64,000 bases of DNA from Lethocerus indicus (GCA_019843655.1 JACDQD010000003.1:13704925-13768924), one strand, 5' to 3'. Counted from the first letter of the stretch, positions 10,600-22,938 are shown. The notes: a model not told the origin generated them from the sequence alone. Translations and numbers: made by a program.

Positions 10600-12830
10600 G
10601 CACCCGCGTTTAACGATCGCTAGCCGCTTTTTATAACAGGCGTCCAGTGCGCGGCGCAGAGTGTCCGGTCGAGACCGCCGGCTCCGGGAGGGAGGAGAGT
10701 TGTTGTCGGTGCCCCCGACCTCTCGTGTGTCCCTCTCGGAGTGCGTGCGTCTCGTTCTGGCCTCACTGCTCCCGCGTTTATCGCTGACCGTTTTTTATAA
10801 CAGGCGTCCAGCGCGCGGTGCAGAGTGTCCGGTCGAGACCGCCGGCTCCGGAAGGGAGGAGAGTTGTTGTCGGTGCCCCCGACCTCTCGTGTGTCCCTCT
10901 CGGAGTGCGTGCGTCTCGGTTCCGGCCTCACTGCTCCCGCGTTAATCGCTAGCCGCTTCATATAACAGGCGTCCAGCGCGCGGCGCAGAGTGTCCGGTCG
11001 AGACCGCCGGCTCCGGGAGGGAGGAGAGTTGTTGTCGGTGCCCCCGACCTCTCGTGTGTCCCTCTCGGAGTGCGTGCGTCTCGTTCTGGCCTCACTGCTC
11101 CCGCGTTTTATTGTCTCGTTTCCTGGCCCTCACTGCTCTCGCGTTAATCGCTAGCCGCTTTATATAACAGGCGTCCAGCGCGCGGCGCAGAGTGTCCGGT
11201 CGAGACCGCCGGCTCCGGGAGGAGGAGAGTTGTTGTCGGTGCCCCGACCTCTCGTGTGTCCCTCTCGGAGTGCGTGCGTCTCGGTTCCAGCCTCACTGCT
11301 CCGCGTTAATCGCTAGCCGCTTTATATAACAGGCGTCCAGCGCGCGGTGCAGAGTGTCCGGCTGAGACCGCCGGCTCCGGGAGAGGAGGAGTTGTTGTCG
11401 GTGCCCCGACCTCTCGTGTGTCCCTCTCGGAGTGCGTGCGTCTTGGTTCCGGCCTCACTGCTCTCGCGTTAATCGCTTACCGCTTTTTATAACTGGTGTC
11501 CAGCGCGCGGCGCAAAGTGTCCGGCCGAGACCGCCGGCTCCGGGGGAGGAGAGTTGTTGTCGGTGCCCCGACCTCTCGTGTCCCTCTCGGAGTGCGTGCG
11601 TCTCGGTTCCGGCTCTCTGCTTTCGCGTTGACCGCTAAGCCGCCTTTTATATGAAGCGTCCAGTGAGCGGCGCAGAGTGTCCGGCCGAGACCGCCGGCTC
11701 TGGGAGGGAGGAGAGTTGTTGTCGGTGCCCCCGACCTCTCGTGTGTCCCTCTCGGAGTGCGTGCGTCTCGGTTCCGGCCTCTCTGCTCCCGCGTTAATCG
11801 CTAGCCGCTTTATATAACAGGCGTCCAGCGCGCGGCGCAGAGTGTCCGGCCGAGACCGCCGGCTCCGGGAGGGAGGAGAGTTGTTGTCGGTGCCCCCGAC
11901 CTCTCGTGTGTCCCTCTCGGAGTGCGTGCGTCTCGGTTCCGGCCTCTCTGCTTTCGCGTTAACCGATGGCCACCTTTTATCTGAAGCGTTCAGCGCGCGG
12001 CGCAGAGTGTCCGGCCGAGACCGCCGGCTCCGGGAGGGAGGAGAGTTGTTGTCGGTGCCCCCGACCTCTCGTGTGTCCCTCTCGGAGTGCGTGCGTCTCG
12101 GTTCCGGCCTCTCTGCTTTCGCGTTAACCGCTAAGCCGCCTTTTATATCAAGCGTCCAGTGAGCGGCGCAGAGTGTCCGGCCGAGACCGCCGGCTCCGGG
12201 AGGGAGGAGAGTTGTTGTCGGTGCCCCCGACCTCTCGTGTGTCCCTCTCGGAGTGCGTGCGTCTCGGTTCCGGCCTCTCTGCTTCCGCGTTAACCGCTAA
12301 GCCGCCTTTTATATGAAGCGTCCAGTGCGCGGCGCAGAGTGTCCGGCCGAGACCGCCGGCTCTGGGAGGGAGGAGAGTTGTTGTCGGTGCCCCCGACCTC
12401 TCGTGTGTCCCTCTCGGAGTGCGTGCGTCTCGGTTCCGGCCTCTCTGCTTTCGTGTTATCTGCTAAGCCGCCTTTTATATGAAGCGTCCAGCGCGCGGCG
12501 CGGCGCAGAGTGTCCGGCCGAGACCGCCGGCTCCGGGAGGGAGGAGAGTTGTTGTCGGTGCCCCCGACCTCTCGTGTGTCCCTCTCGGAGTGCGTGCGTC
12601 TCGGTTCCGGCCTCTCTGCTTTCGCGTTAACCGCTTAACCGCCTTTTATATCAAGCGTCCAGTGCGCGGCGCAGAGTGTCCGGCCGAGACCGCCGGCTCC
12701 GGGAGGGAGGAGAGTTGTTGTCGGTGCCCCCGACCTCTCGTGTGTCCCTCTCGGAGTGCGTGCGTCTCGGTTCCGGTCTCTCTGCTTTCGTGTTAACCGC
12801 TAGCCGCCTTTTATAAGAAACGTCTAGCGC
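10600..12830 (+). promoter_or_regulatory. Type-3 linkers with TATATAA-like boxes (possible spacer promoters)
   Basis: In the right half, each short linker reads CGCGTTAATCGCTAGCCGC, then CTTTATATAACAGGCGTCCAG or a variant (TTTTTATAACAGG, TTTTATATGAAGCG, TTTTATATCAAGCG). It lies just before the next GC-rich core, for example at about 11158, 11320 and 11812. Repeated A/T-rich boxes placed a fixed distance before a GC-rich segment are what duplicated RNA polymerase I promoters look like in arthropod intergenic spacers. That role is inferred from layout only. A neutral satellite is the alternative. Confidence 0.3.
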
Positions 12831-13351
12831 TTGTGTTGTTGTTGTTTTTTTTAGGGGTGGAAAGGTATACGCGATTTTTGTTTCCACCTCCGAATAGGCA
12901 GCTGAGTCCCGCTTCGGCCCACCTGTATCAAACGATTTCCATTCGGCGGTAAAGATAGTGTGTTTTTTGTTGTGTGTATGGTTATAGTATATAGTGTGTT
13001 AGACCGCGTCCGGGATGGCACCAGGGTACTGGTACACCCCCACCTGTGTATAAATCGAATTCCATTCGAGGGTAGGATAGAGTTTTTTTTTGTTGAGGGT
13101 GGTAAGGTATACGACGTGGTGTGTTAGCGTCCGAAAGGCAGCTGAGTCTTAGTACGGCCCACCTGTATCAAACGAATGTCATTCGGCGGTAAGGATTTGG
13201 GCGGACATAGGGTTTGTGTGCGTGGAGATTTTAAAATATCGTATTAGAACAAAGAACAAATTAGAAAAGTAACCCTACACGCAACAGCAAGAAACCTGAT
13301 CAGTGAAAGGAGACAGAAGATGGACATGAAATCCACAATAATTTCTCGTTC
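12831..13351. repeat. Degenerate ~120-bp sub-repeats flanking the composite array
   Basis: Three imperfect units begin near 12850, 12975 and 13095. They share GGTGG-AAGGTATACG, a CCGAAAGGCAGCTGAGTC-like box (12891-12910, 13131-13149), CCCACCTGTATCAAACGA, and ATTCGGCGGTAA preceded by a partial inverted match (CGAAT...ATTCG). The same CCGAAAGGGCAGCTGAGTCC box occurs in both copies of block A, so the two flanks of the core array share ancestry. From about 13250 the sequence is ordinary AT-rich DNA. Confidence 0.65.
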
Positions 13352-13410
13352 TTAACACATTGACAGCCGGCCCCGCGAAAACGCGGGTTTCTGAGTCTGT
13401 CGCTTGAGCG

Positions 13411-13471
<61 letters not shown>

Positions 13472-13748
13472 ATAATCCACCATGAAATAAGAAACTGTAT
13501 TATTTTCTATAATTATAAATTTAAAATTTCGATTTCGTTTCTATTTTTAATTACCGTTAAAATGTATCTGACGAATATGCAAATAAAATGTTCTATGTTA
13601 CGAAAATATATAATGTTTTAATATTTTTTTTGGCTATTCAGTGATCAGAAACAATGGAATAAGGCTGGCGTTTGGGATTTAAGTGCCGATACGTTGCCGG
13701 CGCTCAGGCCTTAAATGTCTCTTAGATCGCCGGCTTCCAATGTGCTAA
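13352..13748. mobile_element. piggyBac-like MITE (non-autonomous)
   Basis: The left end reads TTAA then CACATTGACAGCCGGC (13356-13371). The right end reads GCCGGCTTCCAATGTG (13729-13744) then CTAA. The two terminal inverted repeats match at 14 of 16 positions. TTAA target sites and CAC-type ends are typical of the piggyBac superfamily; the right CTAA is presumably a mutated TTAA. The interior (about 390 bp) has no transposase. It contains a CCCGCG-AAAA-CGCGGG hairpin, a TGTCGC-TTGA-GCGACA hairpin and a (CA)n(TA)n tract. Only one copy was noticed in the window. Confidence 0.65.
13411..13468. repeat. (AC)5(AT)24 microsatellite
   Basis: Five AC dinucleotides run directly into 24 AT dinucleotides inside the MITE-like element. 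Confidence 0.97.
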
Positions 13749-14163
13749 GTGCCACAACACTATAACCACGGCGCGTTGTTTATAGGGTTTCGTTTAAGAA
13801 TTAATGAAATACACTTATATTAAAGAAAAAATATATATAATTTATGCGTGGGGTAGAAGCCCACACAGAGTATTAACTCTATTTATTTATATTAGATGTT
13901 TAGATTCCACAAATCCAAATCCGCCAAATGTTTCGGTAACTGGGGCCATCCTACCAGCATTTGAGTCCCCCCCCCCGGGCCTTCCCATTTAAAGACCTCG
14001 GTTAATTGCCGAAAGCTGTTGCACGAAAATTAAATCTGAGTTAATTACTCAGCATTCCGCTAGGTGTAAATTAAAAAACCTTTAATATTTAACCGGTTAA
14101 TACGAACCGATAATTTTCCCGCCGTTCAACGTTCAATTCGGAAAATGTTGGAGACTTGTAGCT
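13749..14163. other. AT-rich non-coding stretch
   Basis: No gene seen. The 62-codon frame at 13804-13992 is short and without recognisable features. A run of ten C lies at 13967-13976. Several TTAATTAC/GGTTAAT words occur near 14000-14100. Confidence 0.5.
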
Positions 14164-14640
14164 GACTGGAAAGGACCGGGAGGGACCGGAAAGGACCGGA
14201 AGGGACCGGAAGGGACCGGAAGGGACCGGAAGGACCGGAAAGGACCGGAAAGGACCGGAAGGGACCGGAAGGGACCGGAAGGGACCGGAAAGAACCCGAA
14301 AGAAGCAGAAGGGACCGGAAAGGACCGGAAGGGACCGGAAAGAACCAGAAAGGAACGGAAAGGACCGGAAGCGACCGGAAGGGACCGGAAGGGAAAGGAC
14401 CGGAAGAGACCGGAAAGAACCAGAAGGGACCGGAAAGAACCAGAAAGAACCAGAAAGAACCAGAAAGAACCAGAAAGAACCAGAAAGAACCAGAAAGAAC
14501 CAGAAAGAACCAGAAAGAACCAGAAAGAACCAGAAAGAACCAGAAAGAACCAGAAAGAACCAGAAAGAACCAGAAAGAACCAGAAAGAACCAGAAGGGAC
14601 CGGAAAGAACCAGAAAGAACCAGAAGGGACCGGAAAGAAC
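14164..14640. repeat. 10-bp GGAA-type tandem repeat
   Basis: The left part is variants of GGACCGGAAA/GGACCGGAAG. From about 14437 to 14597 it becomes nearly pure AGAACCAGAA. The period is 10 bp. The 190-codon minus-strand frame through it (Ser/Phe/Leu/Pro-rich, 10-bp periodic) is a by-product of the repeat, not a gene. Confidence 0.95.
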
Positions 14641-14682
14641 CCGGGCGGTGGAGCGAGGATTGAAGACCGGGTAGTGGGCCTA

Positions 14683-14741
14683 CGTTTCGGGGGGGCACGG
14701 CGCGTAGGAGACTGGAGGGAGGATGTGAGTGGTCGACGGGC
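14683..14741. repeat. Isolated fragment of the SalI satellite
   Basis: This segment carries GGCACGGCGCGTAGGAGACT, GGAGGGAGGATG and GGTCGACGGG in the same order and orientation as the array monomer of 1-7312, with a few substitutions. It lies about 7.4 kb beyond the array edge, directly after the GGAA repeat. It then passes into unrelated sequence (CCCTTGCTCAATCG). Confidence 0.85.
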
Positions 14742-16488
14742 CCTTGCTCAATCGAGAATCGAGATCCTTGCTCATTGCGATCACACTACTGATAAGGACG
14801 TATGAAAATACCGAATAGTTGGAAGGAAAGAAAGCACTTTAAGAAGGACTAGAAATTATAAGTGGATAATATGGCAGGGCGGTATGTCTCCAACAAAATA
14901 TTGAAATGATGAATCCAATCGTCGCACAACAGAAATATCATTGATCGTGCGGTATCAGGGAGGGAAAAGGAACTTCCAGTTTACTAATCGGTAATCAGAT
15001 TATTCCGCCAATCTCGACTGATGTTTAATTCTGCCGAAGATCCATTGGATGTGGTGCAGACAGCGAACAATAATTTATATTGAAGGAATAAAAAATCCAT
15101 TGATGGTAACACTCTTCAGTAGGACCTCGCCGGGTGTATTTATAAAATTTTAAATATCGGAACTGTACCATTTCGTTGAGAGAGGCTTTGCGGACTTTTG
15201 ACGTGTTTACTAACTATGTTATATGTTCATATTTTCCATTATTACAATTACAAATGTTATTGACGATGAGATCGAATAAGAAAACTCAAAATGATTACAT
15301 TTCAAAGATAACCTAATTCAGTTACTGCTACAGCTTTCTGATTACAAAAGGTCACATACTACGAAATAGATATCGTAAAATAATTTTTTTTTGTTTAGAC
15401 TTCATGTTATTTCTTGTTACTGGTCAATATCAGGGACACTTATAAATAATCTTAAGTTGTTTCTATAACTATTCACACCATAGGGAACGACAGAAAATAT
15501 AAATGCATGGAAAGAGTTGGTTAAAGCTCCGCAATCCCACGGACGCAACCGCTTTGACCGAGTTCCTATTGCCGTGTTTACCTGTATTTTTCACGACCCC
15601 ATTACTTTTACGGTTATAGTCTCGTTGAGCGCTTGAAGATTTCATTTCGACCTTCACTTGTTGAACTCTGATCGATACAGCCAACGGACTATGTAGTGGT
15701 TTAAGTATTATATTTTTTTTTTATCATAAGGTCGAGTATAAACGAGAATTTATGCGGCATACATTTTATTAGCGAAGAGGATAGCCATTCGTGGCCATAT
15801 TTTCCCAAAATGAAGATTTGCGTTTAATTTCATTAAATTAAATGTTCATTGCTTCCACAATAGGTTGAAGGTATTTATATTTGACGGGTATTCAAAAAAA
15901 TACGGTCCTCTTTAGTTCTATTATTGCGGTGAATAGGGATGGTGGAGATCTGTTTGCAGTGAGGTAAAGTTTTAGAACTAATAAAGTACGATATTAATTA
16001 AGAAGGGTTCTATCATTCACCTCATTACCCGCTCGGTTTATTCCGAAGCCTTTACTCCGTCTTCGTTATCTGTATTCTCGTTTTCTCGGCTAAAGAGGCG
16101 AATGTGTACAAATCGTTGCCAATTGGAGGCAGAGTCTTCACCCTCCGGCCTTCTAATTTGCCTCCACAAATAACATCCGGCCGGCAGGCATTAGGCTCCA
16201 ATTGTACCTATAAAATATTTAAGGCCGGTCCCGTTTTAAAGACAGCTCACCGCCTGGAGTCTTCTCTCCGACAACAGACCACCCTACTCTATTAACTATG
16301 AGCCCCTTATTTACCAGTGCACTTAGCGGCACTTTACCTTTTCGGAAGGCTAGAAGGAATCATTCTTAGGGGACTGCCATCTGTGACCGCTCTAATTCTG
16401 CATTTATGCGTTCCTTGTGCGAGCCAAGAATGTTATGTTCTTCATTCCTATATAAATTAAACATTTTATTTCAATACTCCTCAGTTTT

Positions 16489-16492
<4 letters not shown>
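14742..16492. other. Gene-free AT-rich DNA with one GC-richer island
   Basis: No supported gene. Short frames (71 codons minus at 15469, 63 codons plus at 16104) have no recognisable motif. A GC-richer island at about 16020-16330 contains TTGCCAATTGGAGGCAGAG and CTCCAATTG, an approximate inverted match. It looks like non-coding, possibly regulatory, DNA. Confidence 0.5.

Positions 16493-16544
<52 letters not shown>
16493..16544. repeat. (TA)26 microsatellite
   Basis: Uninterrupted TA dinucleotides; the YIYIYI reading frame over it is an artefact. Confidence 0.97.
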
Positions 16545-16549
<5 letters not shown>

Positions 16550-19500
16550 GAAAAATTCGTTTTGCAAAACTCGTATTATGAAATTCTCAATAAATTACGT
16601 TTAAAAAATAGTACGCATTTCATAATCATACCAATTTATTCCTGCTCGGAAACGAAGAAAAGCATGATGATTCTACGGGAAGAAATGAATGACAAGAATG
16701 AGCCCATGATGAAAAGGAATATATTAGGTCAGATATAAGGTTAAAGAACAAGCCTCTAGGCAGTATTGGGAGCAAAACATTCATATATGCACCCAGAAGA
16801 GTGATTGAACTAAAAGAAGAAAAAACTGCCTATTCCAAACGAACCACAAAAGTAGTTAATTTAAAACCTTGTCGTAAACTCCGTATACCTTTACGTAATA
16901 TGAGGATGGTAAAAAATGTTGGAATGATTTCTTGTAAACCTTTGTGTAAACCTTTAAGTTTTGTAACACTTTCAGTTAATTTCCTATTAATGAAATATGC
17001 TATAATAAAACACGCTCTTAACTGCTAATTTTGATATTTGCATTTATATTTAGATTCACACAATTATTAATTTTGATATTCATTATGCGTGAGAATGGTT
17101 GATGAACCGAGTTTACGGAGAAATAAATAAATCACGGACGTACGTGGGACGTAAAAAAATTAATTTCGCTTTTATTCGGCGAAGTAACTGGAAACAATAT
17201 AATAAATGGGCCCCAAAGAGAGAAAAAACGGGACAACCTATTGCCTCGTCGAATTTCAACCCGGATCTTATAATTTGGCAGCGGTACATTGGCGAAACAA
17301 AGCGACCGAGCATAGACTTCAATGATGGTTGAAGGGTGTTGCGGCGCTGGCGGGCGGCGGTGGGGAGGGGTGGTTGGGAAAGCGTCAGAACAGAATGGAC
17401 AAAGTAAATTGAGCCCTGGCCGGCCGGACATAGAGGCCCGGATATAAACTAGTGGTCCAGCTTGAATTTATTGAACGTTCGCAACCAAGATAACAAGAAT
17501 CCGATTTATTACCGCCGGATTCCTACTTCGCCGCTCCTGAAAGGGTTCACGTCGACAGAATTTTGATTTAACGCGAAATTTTATTTTCCGTTTCAGTTTT
17601 TTGTTTTTTTTTCTGACGGGCTTTCGAAATCTGAACCCCCCATACAATGATGGAGGTACATAAAGACGCCGTTTGCAGCTCAGGTAGCCAAAATCCGCAA
17701 GTTTGCTGCGGTACACTTTCTAATTACTTACATTGACTGGAAATACTAGGGCAGTGTAAAAGGAATTAAAATTTAATAGTAAATATAGGAAGGCGTCTTT
17801 ATTCACAAATCCAGGTCTGAACTGCGACAGGGTCAAAATTAATCCTTTTTCCGTAAAGTGATAGTTCAATAGTTACAAGTGCAAAGCAACGGTTTCTGTT
17901 GACAATGGCTTTCCTGCAGAATATAAACAGTCAATGTGCTTATCCGCCCGCGATTGATCTGAGGCTTGTCTCCAGAACACAATCCTGAAGGCCTGACCGA
18001 CGATCCTGTACATCTATGTCCTCATTTTTAATAGGTTTCGTCTTTTCTTCTCGTACAAATCTTATCCTATGGAATATAAGCCCAAGTTGATTTGATATCC
18101 ATTTTTTACTTTTCCTTAATGAATTGCGGTACCAGATATTGTAATTAAAAAACTCGCCCAATCCCGGTGGCGTTTAGAATTAATACTAAAATTGATCTCT
18201 ACCAAATGTCCAACTCCACATGTAATTTAATTCCGCGGTTAATCGCATGAATGGACAGATAAGTTTCCACATAAACAGATCGTTTATTGCTGGTGGTGGT
18301 TCATGGACAGCAAGAAATGTAAAACTAGTTCATGAAGAGCGTTAAGTTTATGAAGCGCACTGAACATTAAAATGAAATTGGTTTTACTTATAACGAACCT
18401 TTCGATAGAATTTATTGTCCATCCGTATTTTTCCATAGGAAGGTTAATTTGCGTCCTTGTTCCAAATCTCATTACGCAATTGGTAGAAAATTAAGGTTTC
18501 GAAGAGGAGGCTTTGTCGATAAACTTTTTTATACCCATTGTACATATTTAGGAATATCGAACAGATAGGCTGCAATAATTGAAGAGTAATACGGACCTTT
18601 GAGAAAACACGATTTTAAATATTGAATATACTCGGCCTCTGTCCAGGTAATTGGAGACAATATTGTATAATACGTTGAAACTAAATTAGGAGTGGTTTAA
18701 TTTCAAAAACCTTTTTATTCGTTATTATTCATTTATTAAATTTGCTTGTTTGTAATTCTCGGACAGTTCGAATAATTCTGCAAAAGTACCCTTTTAAAAG
18801 TTAGGACCTGTTGGATAAATTTCTGATTTAACAGAAATTAAAAAAAACGTAAATCGAAAAAATCGAAAATTATTTCAAACAATTTTACCAGTTTATTTAA
18901 CTTTATTCGAATAATTTATTTTCAACTGTGAAATACAGGACAATAGTCCTGTGGCTGTTCTTACTTAGGACCAGTCTACAAACTGGAATAACGTACTGGT
19001 ACATGAATTCATGGAGACGCATATTAAAATATTTTTACTATTACATTCATTATTGATGTATTGATGAGTTGTTTCGTGGAGCGTGAAATAACAGTGGAGA
19101 CCGATTCTGCGACAATGGAACTATAAATAACGATGTATAAAACTAGGCAATTCAATGGCTGATTTTAAACTTCGAGCAGAGATGGGAAGGCGAAATGAAA
19201 AGAGTTTGATGGGAGCCTATTCGAATTGAAGTTGTTGTGAGCCGGCTGAGCGAGTGGAAGCGGAGCGAGGGCTGAAAGTCCCCAGGGGTTATTAGCAGAT
19301 GATGAGCCAAGCTCACGCCAGCCCGCTAACACCCGGACTCCTGTTGAAAGTGTTCCAAAACATCACACACTTCGGATATGGTCCTCCCTTTGGCCCCTCG
19401 GAGTACAATACCGGAGACAAACTTTACGCTGGGAAATGGACACCGGGAGAATCTCATGCCGGTCCTAACTAAAGGTTTCTTTCTCCAAGGTTGTGTCCAG

Positions 19501-22500
19501 AGGAACTGCAGTGTTCAGTTCTGCATTCACGCCACAGATTGAGATTCGCAAATTGATTAATAACGAGCTTAATGATCTCGTATTCCAATTCAAATATGAA
19601 ACAATTCAATTCTGATCTAAGTTTAAACTTTTTCCGCCTTAAATTTGGGAATTGGTAATATATAATTCACGAATGTCGTGGGATAGACCACCAGTCGGGA
19701 TCGTATTTTGGAACCTATTCGATGTACTATTGTTCGCTGTCGAAGTAGGAAATTATATTTGAGACGGATCCCACCTCAATTGGTTTACGTTCAAAGTGAT
19801 TCCTCTCTCGAGGAACCCTACTCCAAACCTAATAGCGGTTAAGATCAAATCTCATATGAGCGGTGTTTGTTTCAAGTACACAGAACCGACTTGTTTGAAC
19901 CCCGGGCAAGAGACGCTGCGGGTGGATAATTCGAGGCTGACAAAGCTGCGGGGTACATTTTTAACTATTAACCCCTCTGTATTTATACACGGGCAAGGTA
20001 TCGAATTAAATATGATAAGGGAATTCAAAAACTGAAGAGTTGAGTTTCTTCGAAACAAGTGCAGGAACAGCTGTGCCTATTATAAGACATTGGTATGAAG
20101 CTGACCGTTTAATTATAAACTTTAGTGCCATTTTTATATTGTTTGTTATGTAACAAGCATACATATGTTTGCTTGAAGTTACACACAAATTCAGGATACA
20201 TAGCTAATGGAAACATCGATCATGTATAACTACGATTAGCACATATTTTCTAACTGGACTAAACAATAAATGCAACATTTCTTGATTTAATATATTCATA
20301 CGTAGAAGATATTTATTAAAACATGTTAGTCTATATCTACACCACTTAAATTGGATTTTGAGTACTATCGAATCCTAATTTGGATCCGTTCCAAATTCAA
20401 TAAAGATAAGTACTTATAGATATTATAGTGGATTATATAGGTAAGCAATATTTAGTATTTTCACGTTTTATAACACAGTAAATTCTTAGCGTCAAAACAA
20501 AATAAAATGTTAAGACTATCCCCAACATGTCTCAGAAATAATGTTCGGCCGGCACCATTCTCAATTTCAAAGTCAATGAATAAATTGATTATACTCCCAG
20601 AGGCGGAACCCACAGAGTCAGTTCTCAGGTCCTTAGGCCTCCCCCATCCATTTGGCTCGCAGTTCTTCACTCGCCTCTCTCCTATTTCCCCCCATTCCCA
20701 GTGAAACAGTACCTAATTTAAACTTTTACAACAATTAATTAAATCGTCACAACCCAACTATATTTATTAAACTTTCACTCCGGTAGACATAAATTAAAAG
20801 CGTATTTATATTTAGTCAAGTTTGCAGTCTATCAAATTAATATGATTAATTGCGTTCGTCAACATATTTTAAATCCTACAACTTAAAGGGCGTATACTCG
20901 GAGGGAAAAACGTCTTAAATGGAATACTGCTAACGCGGTTGATTTAAGGCATCCTTGGGACCGGATGCTCCCATTATTATGGGTAAACTCAAGAATTAGG
21001 GCGACCCAAACTTTTTTCTAGAAGAAAAGATATAAATCGTTATGACATCCAGTTCTACCTTGGCCAGAAATTTGGCTTTGGATATTCTAGTCTTAAATTT
21101 AAATGAAGTTATTCTTTGGCATAGACGTTTATAACGTGTATAAAAAGAAAACAGAAAACATCGGTCGTCTCCGTAATTCTCTACCACCACACTATATCTA
21201 CTGCCGCGACTCATTAGTCTTAATACTAGTGAATGTTAACTGGCTGCTTGTGAACGCTACATACCTCGAATGTAGGATATGAGAAGGCATAGGGATTCAA
21301 ACGAAGTATAATACACGTACATTGACAGTCACGACCCCATGTATCTGATAGTAAATGCAGGAAGACATAAAATATATACTAAACAGAATATATTAAAAGA
21401 ATACAGGTAAATGTGAGTAATTTAATGAAAGCTAAGAGAAAGACCAAAGTATCTCTCCGTATTAAGTATTCATATTACTACGTGAAGGAAGACGTGGCTT
21501 CTTTTATAAATCAGAAATGCAATGTTGGGCTTGGCGGTGGAAAGTTTTTGCATTCGGTCTGATTCAATTTTAGATAGAAATATTCCTTAGAGCCACACCC
21601 TATGTACTCATAAATATTCAGCGAGAAACGGAATCAAACGTTTCAATGCTTTATATATTCGGGGACCTAAAGTGGCCGGAAAATGTTACCGGAGTGATAT
21701 AGAGACACATATTTAATGTTTTATATTAAATAGTAGCATGGCTAATAAGTGATTCTTGTTGATATTTTAAGGCATTACCCTTAAATTCTGGCAATTTAGA
21801 ATGCAGAAACTGATTCAATTTTGAATTTCAAATTGAAAATGTCACGTGAATTTGCATACAGAGATATGTAGAATCTGGAAAGTGGCACAAAAGGAGCAGA
21901 TGCAACGAAATGGACTGGAAGTGATTTATTTTTCAGTTTCCCCCACACATCTTACTAGCATATTTTATTTCAATTTTGGGAAGTTAACTGCAATGTAAAA
22001 TATTTCCTTCGCTTCATTATTCAAAAATCTATATCTGGCTTTCATTATACTGCATAGATATTTGATATTGTTATTGGTTGCATGCATCATCTCTCAAACT
22101 GATACTCGAAAATTATATGTATATGTGAATAGATGTGTGGTTGGTGTGGTAGACATTTTTTAAAGCCGGTATTTCTCTTTCCATTAAAACATTAGTTCTC
22201 AGTTTGGGGCTTAAGCCTGATGACTCACCGGCTGTTTGTTGGAAAGCTATTAATCGCAGCAACTGCCCCAGACCAGGCAGGGTGGGATGGAAGGGGAAAT
22301 CGGGATTAAAACTTAGGATACAAATTCACTGAACGAAGATCTTCCACTAATCCCGTTATCGGTAACGTGTACCCCTCCTCTACAACTACAACCACCCTTT
22401 TACAACTACCCTCTGAACGCCTCTATAATTTGCATCGGGGGGGTGGTTAATGCCGATTCAACCGTATGATACTCGGCTCTGTATTAAACTCTTCCAATTA

Positions 22501-22938
22501 GCATAATTTTCTGTTAAAAGCGCCGCCAATAACTGAAGCTCCATCAATTTAAAGACGGGTTCAAGTTGTCAGGGAGGTTTCCGATTATTTAGATTTTATG
22601 TGGTATTGGGTATGGGGTGACGCGAGACAGGCGGGGCAACACTAATGCATGCCCGATTAGAGTGGCCGCTGCACCGCCCCAATGGCCACTATCTCGGTTA
22701 CGAATTACCCGGATCACCAGGTCTTCATTAAACAGTGAATCGTGAAATTTATTGGTACAGGAGAAGGTACGAAATTTCATCCCATGATTCCAGAACCATT
22801 ACTGCTTGTGTCAACCTTATTATTACCGGGCGTTTATTTCCATCGGTCAGACACACAATGTATAACAGTTTTCTGAGAAAGTTTTGTTAAATAGTATTAA
22901 TTTAAAAAATTGGACGAATGGAAAAGTGCATTAGTAAT
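16545..22938. other. Gene desert with scattered GC-richer islands
   Basis: AT-rich sequence with no recognised gene. Approximate GC-richer islands: 17100-17430 (GGGCCC at 17208, several stop-poor frames on both strands), 17480-17720, 19180-19530, 20540-20700, 22200-22480 and 22600-22720. The frames in these islands overlap each other on both strands and carry no family motif. I treat them as non-coding. Confidence 0.45.

Larger units (their letters stand above)
8385..12830. repeat. Composite tandem array: ~20 GC-rich cores with alternative linkers
   Basis: About 20 direct copies of a ~130-bp core begin with GCGCGGCGCAG-GTGTCCGG near 8385, 9347, 9565, 9776, 9994, 10237, 10480, 10649, 10813, 10978, 11180, 11342, 11505, 11665, 11830, 11995, 12161, 12327, 12493 and 12664. 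The core contains GAGACCGCCGGCTCCGGGAG, GAGTTGTTGTCGGTGCCCCC, CGACCTCTCGTG and CCCTCTCGGAGTGCG. GTCGG-TGCCC-CCGAC can form a hairpin. Cores are joined by different linkers, so spacing varies: ~211-243 bp in the left half and ~160-169 bp in the right, apart from one 202-bp unit. The core drifts along the array: the 3' part reads GCGAGCGTCTCACTGG on the left and GCGTGCGTCTCGGTTCC on the right. Long frames recur because the core is stop-poor. The layout recalls an rDNA intergenic spacer, but no rRNA gene is present. Confidence 0.9.

Noticed and set aside
8080..12800. Recurring Arg/Ser/Pro-rich frames in the composite array
   Set aside because: Each lies over the GC-rich core and ends in the linker; the same peptide repeats in every unit in different frames.
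7313..13351. rRNA genes expected if the array is an rDNA spacer
   Set aside because: None of the strongly conserved 18S, 5.8S or 28S segments was recognised on either strand.
14126..14698. 190-codon Ser/Phe/Leu/Pro repeat frame (minus)
   Set aside because: Direct translation of the 10-bp GGAA-type tandem repeat.
16406..16738. 110-codon frame with a YIYIYI run
   Set aside because: Created by the (TA)26 tract; no domain on either side.
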